This document shows, piece by piece, positions 19,039 through 27,478 of a stretch of 54,037 nt of DNA. Numbering within the stretch: position 1 is the stretch's first letter; each line of letters opens with the position of its first letter. The position numbers and the translations under genes were made by a program. Source of the stretch: an uncultured Acidaminococcus sp. (GTDB lineage Bacteria > Bacillota > Negativicutes > Acidaminococcales > Acidaminococcaceae); the NCBI GenBank assembly GCA_900315205.1, contig OMYF01000011.1:1-54037 (forward strand), written 5' to 3'. The notes under the pieces are model-generated. The model was not told the origin of the DNA, did no database searches, and worked only from the letters and a program-made list of their open reading frames with translations.

Positions 19039-19084
19039 GTGCTTAAAAACTTTCCCGGACGGAAGGCTTTCCGGCGGCATGCTG

Positions 19085-20050
19085 TCAGAACAGGTCATCC
19101 GGATGGAAGTCCTGATAGTACTGGCATTCTTTTTTGATCGTCCGGATGAGGGCTTTGAAATAGGGTGCAGCGGTCTTGTCGCTGCGGTAGGCGATGGCGA
19201 CGGGATTGGTCTCATCCAGTCCGAGGATGGGGAAGACATGCAGTTTATTTTCGGTCCGCTCGTTGATGGACTTTAAGTTCGGCAGGTACATGGTAAGGCA
19301 GAAGCTTGCCGCGTAGTTCTGGGTGGTCAGGATATGATGCAGATCCGGATGGTTGGAGACATGGACCACATTGAGCGATACGCCCTGCCGCTTCAGGAAA
19401 GAATCCAGGATGAGGGAAGAGTTGGCCGACGGCAGATTGAACGAGAACGGGATCGGGATGAGCTGCTCGGCGGCGATTCCCTTTTTGAGGGGCTCCAGGC
19501 CCGCAGCATATGCTTCCGGGAAATACTTCCGGCACATGGCGTCGCTCAGGACGACATAGAGTCTTTCCTGCAGGACGATCTGGCTCTTGATGAAACGGGA
19601 CAGCTGCCGCGGCTGGCCGATCAGCATCAGATCCAGTTTGTTGTTCAGCATCATCGCTTCCAGGGCATCCGGACGGGCGCTCGTCACAGCCAGGTGCATA
19701 TGGGGATAGAGGGCGCTGTAGCTTGTGATCAGAGGAGGGATGAAGATCCGGAACCGGCCTTCTGTGGTGCCCACGCGTATGGTGCCGCTCGTCCCTTCCA
19801 GACCTTCCCGGAAATGCTGCCGGATGTCCATTTCCAGGCTTTCCACCTGGCGCAGCGTATCAAGCAGCATCCGCCCCTCCGGGGTCAGGGTGAAGCGGGG
19901 CTTGCGGTAAAAGAGGGCCGTGCCGCATTCTTTTTCGAGTTTCGCGAGGTACCGGCTCAGGCACTGATGGGTGACGAAGAGCTCCCGCGCCGCCTGGGTC
20001 ACATTATTCGTTTCGGCCAGTTTCAAAAAATAATGGTAATTCTCAAACAT
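19085..20050 (-). CDS. LysR-family transcriptional regulator
   Basis: A 321-residue LysR-type regulator. It has an N-terminal winged helix-turn-helix (FLKLAETNNVTQAARELFVTH region, residues 8-45) and a periplasmic-binding-fold sensor domain after about residue 90. I prefer the ATG at 20050, which has GGAG 6 bases upstream, over one four codons earlier with no ribosome site. It is convergent with the CoA-transferase operon and could regulate it, though LysR genes more often sit divergent to their targets. Its start lies only 15 bases beyond the T run of the preceding gene's terminator. Confidence 0.9.
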   Translation of the reverse strand: MFENYHYFLKLAETNNVTQAARELFVTHQCLSRYLAKLEKECGTALFYRKPRFTLTPEGRMLLDTLRQVESLEMDIRQHFREGLEGTSGTIRVGTTEGRFRIFIPPLITSYSALYPHMHLAVTSARPDALEAMMLNNKLDLMLIGQPRQLSRFIKSQIVLQERLYVVLSDAMCRKYFPEAYAAGLEPLKKGIAAEQLIPIPFSFNLPSANSSLILDSFLKRQGVSLNVVHVSNHPDLHHILTTQNYAASFCLTMYLPNLKSINERTENKLHVFPILGLDETNPVAIAYRSDKTAAPYFKALIRTIKKECQYYQDFHPDDLF

Positions 20051-20064
20051 AACCGTCTCCATGG

Positions 20065-20103
20065 AAAAATCGCGCCAGAAGGGCAGAGGCTCTTTCTGGC
20101 GCG
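20065..20103 (-). terminator. Terminator of the NYN-domain gene
   Basis: On the minus strand CGCGCCAGAA pairs with TTCTGGCGCG and is followed by T5. It starts 4 bases after the NYN gene stop and abuts the lysR start. Confidence 0.85.
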
Positions 20104-20107
20104 GGTC

Positions 20108-20890
20108 TTATTTCAGTTTGAAGAAATAGTTCCGGGCGTCCTTGTTGCGTCCGCTCCCCGTTTCACCGCTTGTCTGCATCTTGAACAGGTCCGTCGACTG
20201 GATGAACTGGGTGAATTTTTTGCAGCCGAAGAGGCGGGGATCGAAGTCGGGCAGCCTGCGGAAGAGGAGGGTGCCCAGGAGACTTGAGGAAATCCAGCCG
20301 TTTTCCGAAGAGTTTTCTTCGGCAAGCTGGATCAGGATCCGCTTGATCTTCTTCAGGTTCTTGCCGTTCTTCCGCGGTTCCTGGGAGGTATGGGAAGCAC
20401 TGCCTTCCTGTTCTGCCGGATGGGTTTCCGTCTCTTCTTCTGTCTTCTGGGAGTCCGCATAGAGCACATCCAGATAAAGGAATTTGTGGCAGGCGGAGAT
20501 GAAGGAGACCGGTGTCTGGCTGTTGCCCATGCCGAGGACATATTTGCCCGATTCACGCAGGCGTGAGGCGAGACGCGTAAAATCGCTGTCCGAGGAGACG
20601 ATGACGAAACCGTCCAGATCCGCCTGGTAGAGCAGATCCATCGCATCGATGATCAGAGCGGAGTCGCTGGCATTTTTTCCGGAAGCATTATTGAACTGCT
20701 GGATGGGCTGGATGGCATTTTCCAGGATGACGGACTTCCAGGCCGCCATCTGGGGCGAGGTCCAGTTCCCGTAGATCCGTTTGTAGATGATATTCCCGAT
20801 GTTTGCGGCTTCGTCCAGGATGACGTTGACGTACTGGGGTGAGATATTTTCGGCGTCGATCAGGATCGCCAGTTTATTTGCATTATCCAT
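20108..20890 (-). CDS. NYN-domain protein with C-terminal LOTUS/OST-HTH domain
   Basis: A 260-residue protein with an N-terminal NYN (PIN-like) nuclease domain: LAILIDAENIS, the acidic stretch SALIIDAMDLL and DGFVIVSSDSDFTRLA supply the expected aspartates. A charged linker (about 165-200) leads to a C-terminal LOTUS/OST-HTH-like domain (GWISSSLLGTLLFRR to FIQSTDLFKM). Such proteins are thought to cut or bind RNA. The start is MDNANKL, with an AAGAGGAA site; the longer open frame upstream has no family match. No partner gene is evident. Confidence 0.88.
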   Translation of the reverse strand: MDNANKLAILIDAENISPQYVNVILDEAANIGNIIYKRIYGNWTSPQMAAWKSVILENAIQPIQQFNNASGKNASDSALIIDAMDLLYQADLDGFVIVSSDSDFTRLASRLRESGKYVLGMGNSQTPVSFISACHKFLYLDVLYADSQKTEEETETHPAEQEGSASHTSQEPRKNGKNLKKIKRILIQLAEENSSENGWISSSLLGTLLFRRLPDFDPRLFGCKKFTQFIQSTDLFKMQTSGETGSGRNKDARNYFFKLK

Positions 20891-21134
20891 TCTGTATATT
20901 CCTCTTTTATAGTTTGCTGGGGGACCGGTTTTGATCTGTCTGTCCGGAAGCTGCCCCGGTCCCGGATTTTCTGTCTTTATTATCATACCGTTTTTTTGCC
21001 GAAAAAGAAAGGCGGCAGCGGGGAACCTGCGGCCGGGAGCGTCTTCCTGCTCCTGCCGGGACGTTCCTTTTGCCATTTTCTGCGGTCAGCGGAAACCATG
21101 CCTTCCGTGCATGTCCTCACAGACGTAAAAAGCA
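20891..21134. other. Intergenic region between the NYN gene and the reductase
   Basis: I see no gene. A T-rich stretch around 20980-21000 may hold the minus-strand promoter of the NYN gene (TATGAT or GATAAT on that strand), without a good -35. Confidence 0.35.
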
Positions 21135-21164
21135 TTGGCCTTTCCCTGTTCCGTCAGGTATGAT
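21135..21164 (+). promoter_or_regulatory. Candidate promoter of the aldo/keto reductase
   Basis: TTGGCC (21135-21140), an 18-base spacer and TATGAT (21159-21164), 140 bases before the start codon. Confidence 0.4.
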
Positions 21165-21304
21165 AAAAGAGATAAAGTGCAGGCGGTCCCTGGAAGGAGC
21201 TGGAGGTTATGCCGTCCCGGGACCTGCGGATCCGGCAGTTTTGCGGATGTTTTTTCTGTCCAGGACAGATTTGGAATGATTATCAACAAGAGGGAGGGTC
21301 TGCC

Positions 21305-22453
21305 ATGCAGTACAGACAATTGGGCAATACGGGCCTCAGGGTCAGCGAAATCGGAATGGGCTGTGAAGGCTTTTTTGAAGAGGATAATGAGATGGCGGCA
21401 AAGCTGTTTGATGCGGCCGAACAATCCGGCGTCAATTATTTCGATCTCTATTCACCGGATCCGGAACTGCGCAAAGCCGTGGGGAAGGCGCTCCGGGGAC
21501 GCCGGGAGAAATTCGTGATCCAGGCGCACCTCTGTTCCATCTGGAAGGACGGCCAGTACCTTCGCTCGCGGGATCTTACGGAAGTGCAGGAAGCCTTCGG
21601 GGATCTGCTGCGCTTTCTGGAGGTGGACGCCATCGATGTCGGCATGATCCATTACTGCGATTCTCTGGACGACTGGGATACGATCATCCGGAACGGGATC
21701 CTGGACTATGCGGAGTCCTTGAAGCAGTCGGGAAAGATCCGCCACATCGGCCTTTCTTCCCACAATCCTGTAGTCGCCCGCAGGGCCGTCGAAACGGGGA
21801 AAGTGGAAGTCCTGATGTTCAGCGTCAATCCCTGCTACGACCTGCAGCCGCCCGATGAGGATGTGGAAAAGATCTGGGCCGACGAAGCCTATGCCCGGCC
21901 CCTCCTCAACATGGACCCGGACCGGGAGAAGCTGTACGAGCGCTGTGAGGAACTGGGGGTCGGGATCACGGTCATGAAGGCTTTCGGCGGCGGGGACCTG
22001 CTCGACGCCTCCCTTTCTCCGGCGGGCGTTGCCCTGACGCCGGCACAGTGCATCGGCTATGCGCTCAGCCGTCCGGCGGCTGCCACCGTCTGCTGCGGTG
22101 CCCATTCAGTGGAGCAGCTGCGCCAGTGCGTGGCCTATGAAGAACTGCCCGCAAAGGAACGCGATTTTGCGGAGGCTCTGGCTTCGTTCCCGACAATCAG
22201 CTGGTATGGCCACTGCATGTACTGCGGCCACTGCCTGCCCTGTCTGCAGCATATCGATATCGCCGCTGTGACGAAGTTTTACAATCTGACCCGGGCTGCA
22301 GGCAGCGTGCCGGAAACGGTGCGGGAGCACTATAAAGCGCTGGAACACCATGCCGGTGACTGCGTCCAGTGCGGGGCCTGCGAAAAACGCTGTCCCTTTG
22401 GAGTCGCCATCCGGGAGAACATGAAGCGGGCGCTCCGCACGTTCGGGTACTGA
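21305..22453 (+). CDS. Aldo/keto reductase with C-terminal iron-sulfur domain
   Basis: A 382-residue protein. The first 280 residues are an aldo/keto reductase barrel (MQYRQLGNTGLRVSEIG, the D-L-Y site in NYFDLYSPD, the histidine in MIHYCDS). The C-terminus carries two cysteine clusters typical of 4Fe-4S centres: CMYCGHCLPC and CVQCGACEKRCP. This fusion is common in anaerobes and suggests electrons come from or go to a ferredoxin. The substrate is not predictable. The start ATG has a GGGAGG site; the open frame continues upstream without family similarity. Confidence 0.9.
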   Translation: MQYRQLGNTGLRVSEIGMGCEGFFEEDNEMAAKLFDAAEQSGVNYFDLYSPDPELRKAVGKALRGRREKFVIQAHLCSIWKDGQYLRSRDLTEVQEAFGDLLRFLEVDAIDVGMIHYCDSLDDWDTIIRNGILDYAESLKQSGKIRHIGLSSHNPVVARRAVETGKVEVLMFSVNPCYDLQPPDEDVEKIWADEAYARPLLNMDPDREKLYERCEELGVGITVMKAFGGGDLLDASLSPAGVALTPAQCIGYALSRPAAATVCCGAHSVEQLRQCVAYEELPAKERDFAEALASFPTISWYGHCMYCGHCLPCLQHIDIAAVTKFYNLTRAAGSVPETVREHYKALEHHAGDCVQCGACEKRCPFGVAIRENMKRALRTFGY

Positions 22454-22514
22454 CGGCTTTCTGCCGGACGCTGTGACCATTCCGATACGAAATCATGCAA
22501 TGCTCATAAGGCAT

Positions 22515-22544
22515 TTTTACACATGTAAAATAGATATTTTACAT
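22515..22544. promoter_or_regulatory. TTTTACA inverted and direct repeats upstream of the cupin gene
   Basis: TTTTACA-CA-TGTAAAA (22515-22530) is a perfect inverted repeat with a 2-base centre, and TTTTACAT recurs at 22537-22544, overlapping the -35 box. This arrangement looks like a regulator site. Confidence 0.5.
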
Positions 22545-22566
22545 GGATGCGGTTTTCCTGTATCCT
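22538..22566 (+). promoter_or_regulatory. Promoter of the cupin gene
   Basis: TTTACA (22538-22543), a 17-base spacer and TATCCT (22561-22566), about 50 bases before the start codon. Confidence 0.6.
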
Positions 22567-22617
22567 TTGCATCAGAGACGGAATCCCTTTCTTTTACTTG
22601 GATGACAGGAGGAAAAG

Positions 22618-23136
22618 ATGAAAGTATCCAGGATATTCCCGATGATTCTGAGCGGCATGATGGCTTTTGGCATGATGGGCGGCGTCATGGCAGCGAGTGC
22701 AGTACCGGCGTACGAAGAAGTGGCTGCCAAAATGGAAAATGTGAACGGCACGGTTTTTCCGATCGGAGCCTATAACACGGCGTACGCACCCTATTTTACC
22801 GGCCATACGTTCCTTGCTTCCATCACGAAGGAAGGTGTGCCCATTTCGAACGTGACCTTCATCGACGAGGCCCACACATTCTGGCACAAACACCATGGCA
22901 CCTGCCAGATCCTCGTCGCCGAATCCGGCCATGGGTATTATCAGATCTGGGGAGAAGAACCGCACAGACTGGAGCCCGGCACGACGGTCACCATTCCCGA
23001 AGGCGTCAAGCACTGGCACGGCGCGGCTCCCGGCAGCATGTTCCAGCATCTGTCCATCATGGAGCCGAAACAGTCTTCTACAGAATGGCTGGAACCGGTC
23101 GATGAAGCAGATTTCCAGAAACTGGCGGGCCACTGA
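22618..23136 (+). CDS. Exported cupin-domain protein
   Basis: This 172-residue protein starts with a signal peptide (hydrophobic to about residue 25, cut near VMAAS). A single cupin barrel follows: the first motif is WHKHHGTCQILVAESGHGYY and the second is PEGVKHWHG, so the metal-binding histidines and a glutamate are present. Exported single-cupin proteins are diverse, and no reaction can be assigned. The ribosome site AGGAGG is strong. It is monocistronic, with its own promoter and terminator. Confidence 0.85.
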   Translation: MKVSRIFPMILSGMMAFGMMGGVMAASAVPAYEEVAAKMENVNGTVFPIGAYNTAYAPYFTGHTFLASITKEGVPISNVTFIDEAHTFWHKHHGTCQILVAESGHGYYQIWGEEPHRLEPGTTVTIPEGVKHWHGAAPGSMFQHLSIMEPKQSSTEWLEPVDEADFQKLAGH

Positions 23137-23201
23137 GCCTGCAGCAGTCCGCACCGATTTACGGCGGACGGCAGCTTTTCAATTCCATAACAGACAAAAC
23201 G

Positions 23202-23246
23202 AAAGCAGATTTCCTGACGCATCAGCAGCGTCGGGAAATCTGCTTT
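23202..23246 (+). terminator. Terminator of the cupin gene
   Basis: AAAGCAGATTTCC pairs with GGAAATCTGCTTT across a GACGC/GCGTC inner stem; T4 follows. Confidence 0.85.
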
Positions 23247-23472
23247 TGCTGTATCCAGGAATCCTACCATAGTACCATATGACGAAAATGGAGTGCCCAA
23301 AGCCGTGAAGATAGTGGCAGCAAAGCTGGAACTGCCTGTCAGCGCAGGTTTTTTATAAAAAAGAATATTAAAAAATTACATATAATATACAAGATAAAAT
23401 AATACAAGCTATCAAAAATGAAACAAATATAATTATTACAATTGCAAAATAACAGAATAATGGCATTTATTG
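23247..23472. other. Very AT-rich intergenic stretch
   Basis: There is no gene here. One 60-base row (23401-23460) has only 11 G or C. A short stem CCTG/CAGG with a T6 run near 23336-23358 is too weak to call a terminator. This marks a sharp composition change from the cupin side to the operon at 23764. Confidence 0.6.
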
Positions 23473-23500
23473 TTGACAATTTCAATCATTAGAGTACATT
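23473..23500 (+). promoter_or_regulatory. Promoter of the seven-gene SDR/M28/M20/DUF5058 operon
   Basis: A perfect TTGACA (23473-23478), a 16-base spacer and TACATT (23495-23500). The first start codon is about 255 bases after the expected transcript start. Confidence 0.65.
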
Positions 23501-23600
23501 AGAAACTATATTGTAAATTTATACTTGTGTATCAAATTTTAATCCGTTTTTCCAATGCTGTATTCCTGGAAAACTTCAATATGGATAAGGGATTAAAAAC

Positions 23601-23642
23601 TGTACTGCAGCTTTGAAAAACAAGCTGACAGCTGCAGCGGAG
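23601..23642 (+). promoter_or_regulatory. Alternative hairpins in the operon leader
   Basis: CAGCTTTG can pair with CAAGCTG around an A5 loop, or CTGCAGCT can pair with the later AGCTGCAG. The two cannot form together. This could be a regulatory leader, but no known riboswitch class is recognised. Confidence 0.3.
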
Positions 23643-23763
23643 AAAATCCTTGAGTTGATACCGGGCAAAGCAGCAGTATGGTCAGACTGATTGTCACTGT
23701 ATTTTCCCCGGAATTTTAAATGATTGATGCAGCATGTACTTTGCAATTGTGGAGGCGGTGCAT

Positions 23764-24558
23764 ATGGAAATTTCTTTCGCTGGAAAAGGGGTACTGGTAA
23801 CAGGCGCGGCTGCAGGTATCGGCAAAGTCATTGCGGAACAGTTTTTGCAGAATGGCGCTGCTGTATTTATGGCAGATTACAATCGGGAATTGCTGCAGCA
23901 GACGATGGATGAATGGAAACAAAAGTTTCCTTCGAAGGTATACGGCATGGAAGCTGACCTGCGGCAGGCTCCCACTGTCGCTCCCGATATTGTAAAGCAG
24001 GCGGCCGCCGCAATGGGCACGCTTGATGTACTGGTGAACAATGCCGGCATCTACCCGTCCAAATTTATGCTGGATCTGGAGGAAAGCGACTGGGATGCCA
24101 TATTTGACCTGAATGTGAAGGGATATTTCTTTATGGCTCAGGCAGTGGCCCGGTATTGGGTCGATTTGGGAAAAGAAGGCAGCATCGTCAATATTTCATC
24201 CGGAGCGGCAGCCAATGTCAGACCGGGAGCTGTGACCTATGCGACTTCCAAAGCGGCAGTGGTGATGCTGACTAAAGGACTTGCCCTGGAATGGATCCGA
24301 AAGGGCATACGGGTCAATGCAGTAGGGCCGGGATTAATAGAAACAGAGGCTCTGCTGCAGTCCCTGGATACGCCGGTTGCCAAAGCGGAACACAAAGAAA
24401 AGATTTCGATGATTCCGGCGGCCCGGACGGGAAAGCCTTCCGAAATTGCAGATGCTGTACTGTTTTTGGCAAGTGATAAAGCACGGTTCATTGTCGGCCA
24501 GAACCTGTACGTTGATGGAGGGTATACCTGCGGCCGGGTCTTTCATTCCAGAATGTGA
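23764..24558 (+). CDS. Short-chain dehydrogenase/reductase
   Basis: A 264-residue classical SDR that oxidises or reduces an alcohol/ketone with NAD(P). The cofactor loop is TGAAAGIG (G14, G18, G20), followed by NNAGIY, and the catalytic pair is Y159 and K163 in YATSKAA. The ATG at 23764 has GGAGG 7 bases upstream, so I prefer it to an in-frame ATG ten codons earlier. It is the first gene of a seven-gene operon and has lower GC than the genes before 23247. The substrate is unknown. Confidence 0.9.
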   Translation: MEISFAGKGVLVTGAAAGIGKVIAEQFLQNGAAVFMADYNRELLQQTMDEWKQKFPSKVYGMEADLRQAPTVAPDIVKQAAAAMGTLDVLVNNAGIYPSKFMLDLEESDWDAIFDLNVKGYFFMAQAVARYWVDLGKEGSIVNISSGAAANVRPGAVTYATSKAAVVMLTKGLALEWIRKGIRVNAVGPGLIETEALLQSLDTPVAKAEHKEKISMIPAARTGKPSEIADAVLFLASDKARFIVGQNLYVDGGYTCGRVFHSRM

Positions 24559-24569
24559 GGAGAATAGTG

Positions 24570-26291
24570 ATGGACGAGAAAAAAATTACAACGGCGGAAC
24601 TGGATCTGCTGAAAGAAGTCCGGCCGGAAACGCTTATGGAATATGATAAGGGAATTGCTGCATATATCCGGAATTCCGGGACGGAAGAAGAGCTGAAAGC
24701 ATTTCATTTTATCGCGGATTGTCTGGAAAAAAGCGGGATTCCCATGGAGCTGACGTTTTCGGACGGATACATCAGCCTTCCCCTGTCTGCCAGTCTTATG
24801 GTGAATGGAACTCCGTATGACTGCCTGACTCATTCCATGTCGGTTTCGGTCACAGATTTACAGGGAGAACTGCTTTATGCAGGAAAGGGCAAAAAAGCAG
24901 ATTTCGCAAAGCTGGATGCGGCAGGGCGGATTGTGGTCATTGAGGGGCTTGCCATGGGCAGCGCTGTGAAGCTGGCAGAAAAAGCAGGTGCCGCCGGTGC
25001 AGTCTTCTTGAATGATCAGTACATCCATAACATGATCGGATCCAATATCTGGGGCAGTCCATCCATAGAAAATCTGGAACAGCTTCCCAAAATCCCGTTT
25101 TTGAGCGTTAACAGTGTATCGGCGGATGCGATACGGCAGGCCATGAAAAAAGGGCCGGCGAAAGCTGTCATGACGACCAAAGTCGACACGCGGTGGCGCA
25201 AACTGCCGACACTTACGGGTGAAGTCAAAGGATCCAGAGACCCGGATAAATTTCTGCTGTTGAGCTGTCATGTGGACAGCTGGCTTTATGGCGCAATGGA
25301 TAATGGAACGGCCAATGCGGCTCTGATGCATGTGGCTGCCATTTTAAACCAGCATAAGGACCAGTTGAAGCGGTCTTTGCGTATTTGTTTCTGGTCCGGC
25401 CATTCCCATGGCCGTTATGCCGGGTCGACCTGGTACTGCGACAGCCATTTCGAGGATCTGTGGGAAAACTGTTTCCTCCATATCAATGCAGATTCTTTAG
25501 GCGGACGTGGTGCTGACATTTTGACGGAAGCGAATGCCATGGCTGAAACCAAAAGCCTGGCTGCACCGGTCATCCAGGAGATTGCAGGCCAGAGTTTCCA
25601 TGGCAGCCGTTACGGCCGTGCCGGTGATCAATCCTTCTGGGGCACGGGTACCCCATCTCTGTTCATGGGACTTTCTGAGCAGCCTCTCGGAGAAGGGACG
25701 GCGGCCCGGTCCTTCGCTGAACTGATGGGAAATGGCAAGACCGGCGGATTCGGCTGGTGGTGGCATTCCTCGGAAGATACGGTGGATAAGATCGACTCCG
25801 CGACGCTGACAAGGGACTGCAAAGTGTACCTTTTGACGGTTTACAGAGCATGCAGCAGTGACTTCATCCCTGTGGACGAGCATCAGGCTGCCAGAGATAT
25901 CTTGTCAATCCTGCAGCGGTATCAGAAGGAGGCAGGTGATAAGGCTGATCTGGGTTTGCTCCTCAAACGGGCAGAAAAACTTGTTTCACTGACACGGGCT
26001 GTCAATGAGCACAAAGCAATCCTGGGCAGCCGCAAATTCAATGAATATGTTATGGCCATGTCCCGCATCCTGGTCCCGCTGAATTATGTGGAAGGCAGTC
26101 TGTTTGAACATGACGCGGCAGTACGGGGAAATGACATGCCGCTTTTGACTGTGCTGGACCGTTTTGCTGACGTGGAAAAGGGCAGTGATGAATGGAAACT
26201 CATAACAGTGGCAGCGGTGCGGCGCATAAATGCGGCAGCCTTTGCTCTGAAAAAAGCGATCGCTCTCGCCGGGCAGTATCTGGAACAGTGA
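24570..26291 (+). CDS. M28-family peptidase-like protein with PA domain
   Basis: A 573-residue protein of the M28 zinc aminopeptidase fold with an inserted PA-like domain (about 90-205). Zinc ligands are visible in SCHVDSW and AMDNGTAN, in NADSLGG and in WWWHSSEDT. The usual catalytic Glu-Glu pair is replaced by SGHSHGRYAGS (H278, H280), so the mechanism or metal set may differ. The last 150 residues form a helical tail. No signal peptide is seen, so it probably works in the cytoplasm. The start ATG follows the SDR stop after 11 bases with a GAGGAG site. Confidence 0.8.
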   Translation: MDEKKITTAELDLLKEVRPETLMEYDKGIAAYIRNSGTEEELKAFHFIADCLEKSGIPMELTFSDGYISLPLSASLMVNGTPYDCLTHSMSVSVTDLQGELLYAGKGKKADFAKLDAAGRIVVIEGLAMGSAVKLAEKAGAAGAVFLNDQYIHNMIGSNIWGSPSIENLEQLPKIPFLSVNSVSADAIRQAMKKGPAKAVMTTKVDTRWRKLPTLTGEVKGSRDPDKFLLLSCHVDSWLYGAMDNGTANAALMHVAAILNQHKDQLKRSLRICFWSGHSHGRYAGSTWYCDSHFEDLWENCFLHINADSLGGRGADILTEANAMAETKSLAAPVIQEIAGQSFHGSRYGRAGDQSFWGTGTPSLFMGLSEQPLGEGTAARSFAELMGNGKTGGFGWWWHSSEDTVDKIDSATLTRDCKVYLLTVYRACSSDFIPVDEHQAARDILSILQRYQKEAGDKADLGLLLKRAEKLVSLTRAVNEHKAILGSRKFNEYVMAMSRILVPLNYVEGSLFEHDAAVRGNDMPLLTVLDRFADVEKGSDEWKLITVAAVRRINAAAFALKKAIALAGQYLEQ

Positions 26292-26301
26292 GGTGAGAAC
26301 G

Positions 26302-27414
26302 ATGTCTGATGTACTGCAGCATTTCCAGTATCTCCATACCATTCCGGAACCCGGGATGAAAGAGTTCAAAACGTCTGACTATGTAGCGTCAGTCCTCAGC
26401 AGAGAAGGGTATCGGATCATCCGTAATCTGGGTGGTTCCACCGGCATTGCCGGTATTTGGGACAGCGGTATTCCCGGTCCTGTCCTGGGGATACGGGCTG
26501 ATATGGATGCCCTGGCGCACGTGATCGACGGTAAAACGGTCTACCGCCACTCCTGCGGGCATGACGGCCATATGGCTATGCTTTTGGCTGCTGCCGGGAT
26601 TGCTGAGCGGGAGAATCTGGTGCGGAAAGGCAAACTCAAACTGATTTTTCAGCCTGCGGAAGAAACCGGGGTCGGTGCGCTTTCTATATTGGACAGCGGC
26701 ATAATCGACGATATGGACATCCTGACAGGGATGCATATCCGGCCTAAGCAGGAATGCCGGGCGGGACAGGTCATAGCTGCCATGCATTACTCGGCGACCT
26801 GCATTCTTGTGGCTTCCATACAGGGAGTGCCCAGTCACGGAGGCAGGCCTCATCTTGGCATCAATCCCATCGATGCGGCAGCAGCAGCCATAGGGGCTGT
26901 CAACGCCATACATATGGATCCCCAGATCCCGTACAGCGTCAAGTGTACACAAATACATGGAGACGGCGGAGCCTTCAATGCAATTCCTGAATTTGCAAAA
27001 CTGACTTTTGACCTGCGGGCCCAGACAAATGCAGTGATGAAAGAGCTGAAGGAAAAGGTTTTACGGGCTCTGACTTCCGCTGCTGCTTCCGTAGGGGCCA
27101 GATTTATCGGGGCCGAATATCCTGTCGGAGATCCGGCTGGCGACTGCATCAGCCCGGATGTAACCAGGCTGCTGAAGGAATGTGCAGAGGAAACCGTCGG
27201 AGCTGAAAATGTGATTGGAGCGATCAATACTTCGGGCGGGGAAGACTTTTTCCATTATGGGGTGGAGCGTCCCCATACGAAGATTGGTTTTTTAGGGCTT
27301 GGGGTCGGAGCTGAACCGGGTCTCCATCATCCGGATATGCACTTTGATCCGAAATATCTGGAAAATGGCGTTGCCATCCATGTGAAGACGATTCAAAAGG
27401 TGCTTGGAGAATAA
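26302..27414 (+). CDS. M20-family amidohydrolase (M20D, aminoacylase/carboxypeptidase type)
   Basis: This 370-residue metallohydrolase belongs to the group that removes acyl or aminoacyl groups from amides (hippurate hydrolase and N-acyl-amino acid hydrolase relatives). The metal site is visible as RHSCGHDGHMAM, with QPAEETG supplying the catalytic glutamate, GMHIRP a further ligand and a C-terminal GGEDFF. I prefer the ATG at 26302, with GAGGTGAG upstream, to a GTG three codons earlier. It starts 10 bases after the M28 gene and belongs to the same operon. Confidence 0.88.
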   Translation: MSDVLQHFQYLHTIPEPGMKEFKTSDYVASVLSREGYRIIRNLGGSTGIAGIWDSGIPGPVLGIRADMDALAHVIDGKTVYRHSCGHDGHMAMLLAAAGIAERENLVRKGKLKLIFQPAEETGVGALSILDSGIIDDMDILTGMHIRPKQECRAGQVIAAMHYSATCILVASIQGVPSHGGRPHLGINPIDAAAAAIGAVNAIHMDPQIPYSVKCTQIHGDGGAFNAIPEFAKLTFDLRAQTNAVMKELKEKVLRALTSAAASVGARFIGAEYPVGDPAGDCISPDVTRLLKECAEETVGAENVIGAINTSGGEDFFHYGVERPHTKIGFLGLGVGAEPGLHHPDMHFDPKYLENGVAIHVKTIQKVLGE

Positions 27415-27478
27415 CGACCGTCTGCAAGGAAACAAACAATACAAAGAAAGTCATTTGAGATTTAATGGAGGGGACAAG

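Noticed and set aside
23280..23360. Possible gene remnant in the AT-rich gap
   Set aside because: A short frame reads a few plausible residues, but it is broken by stops and matches nothing recognisable.
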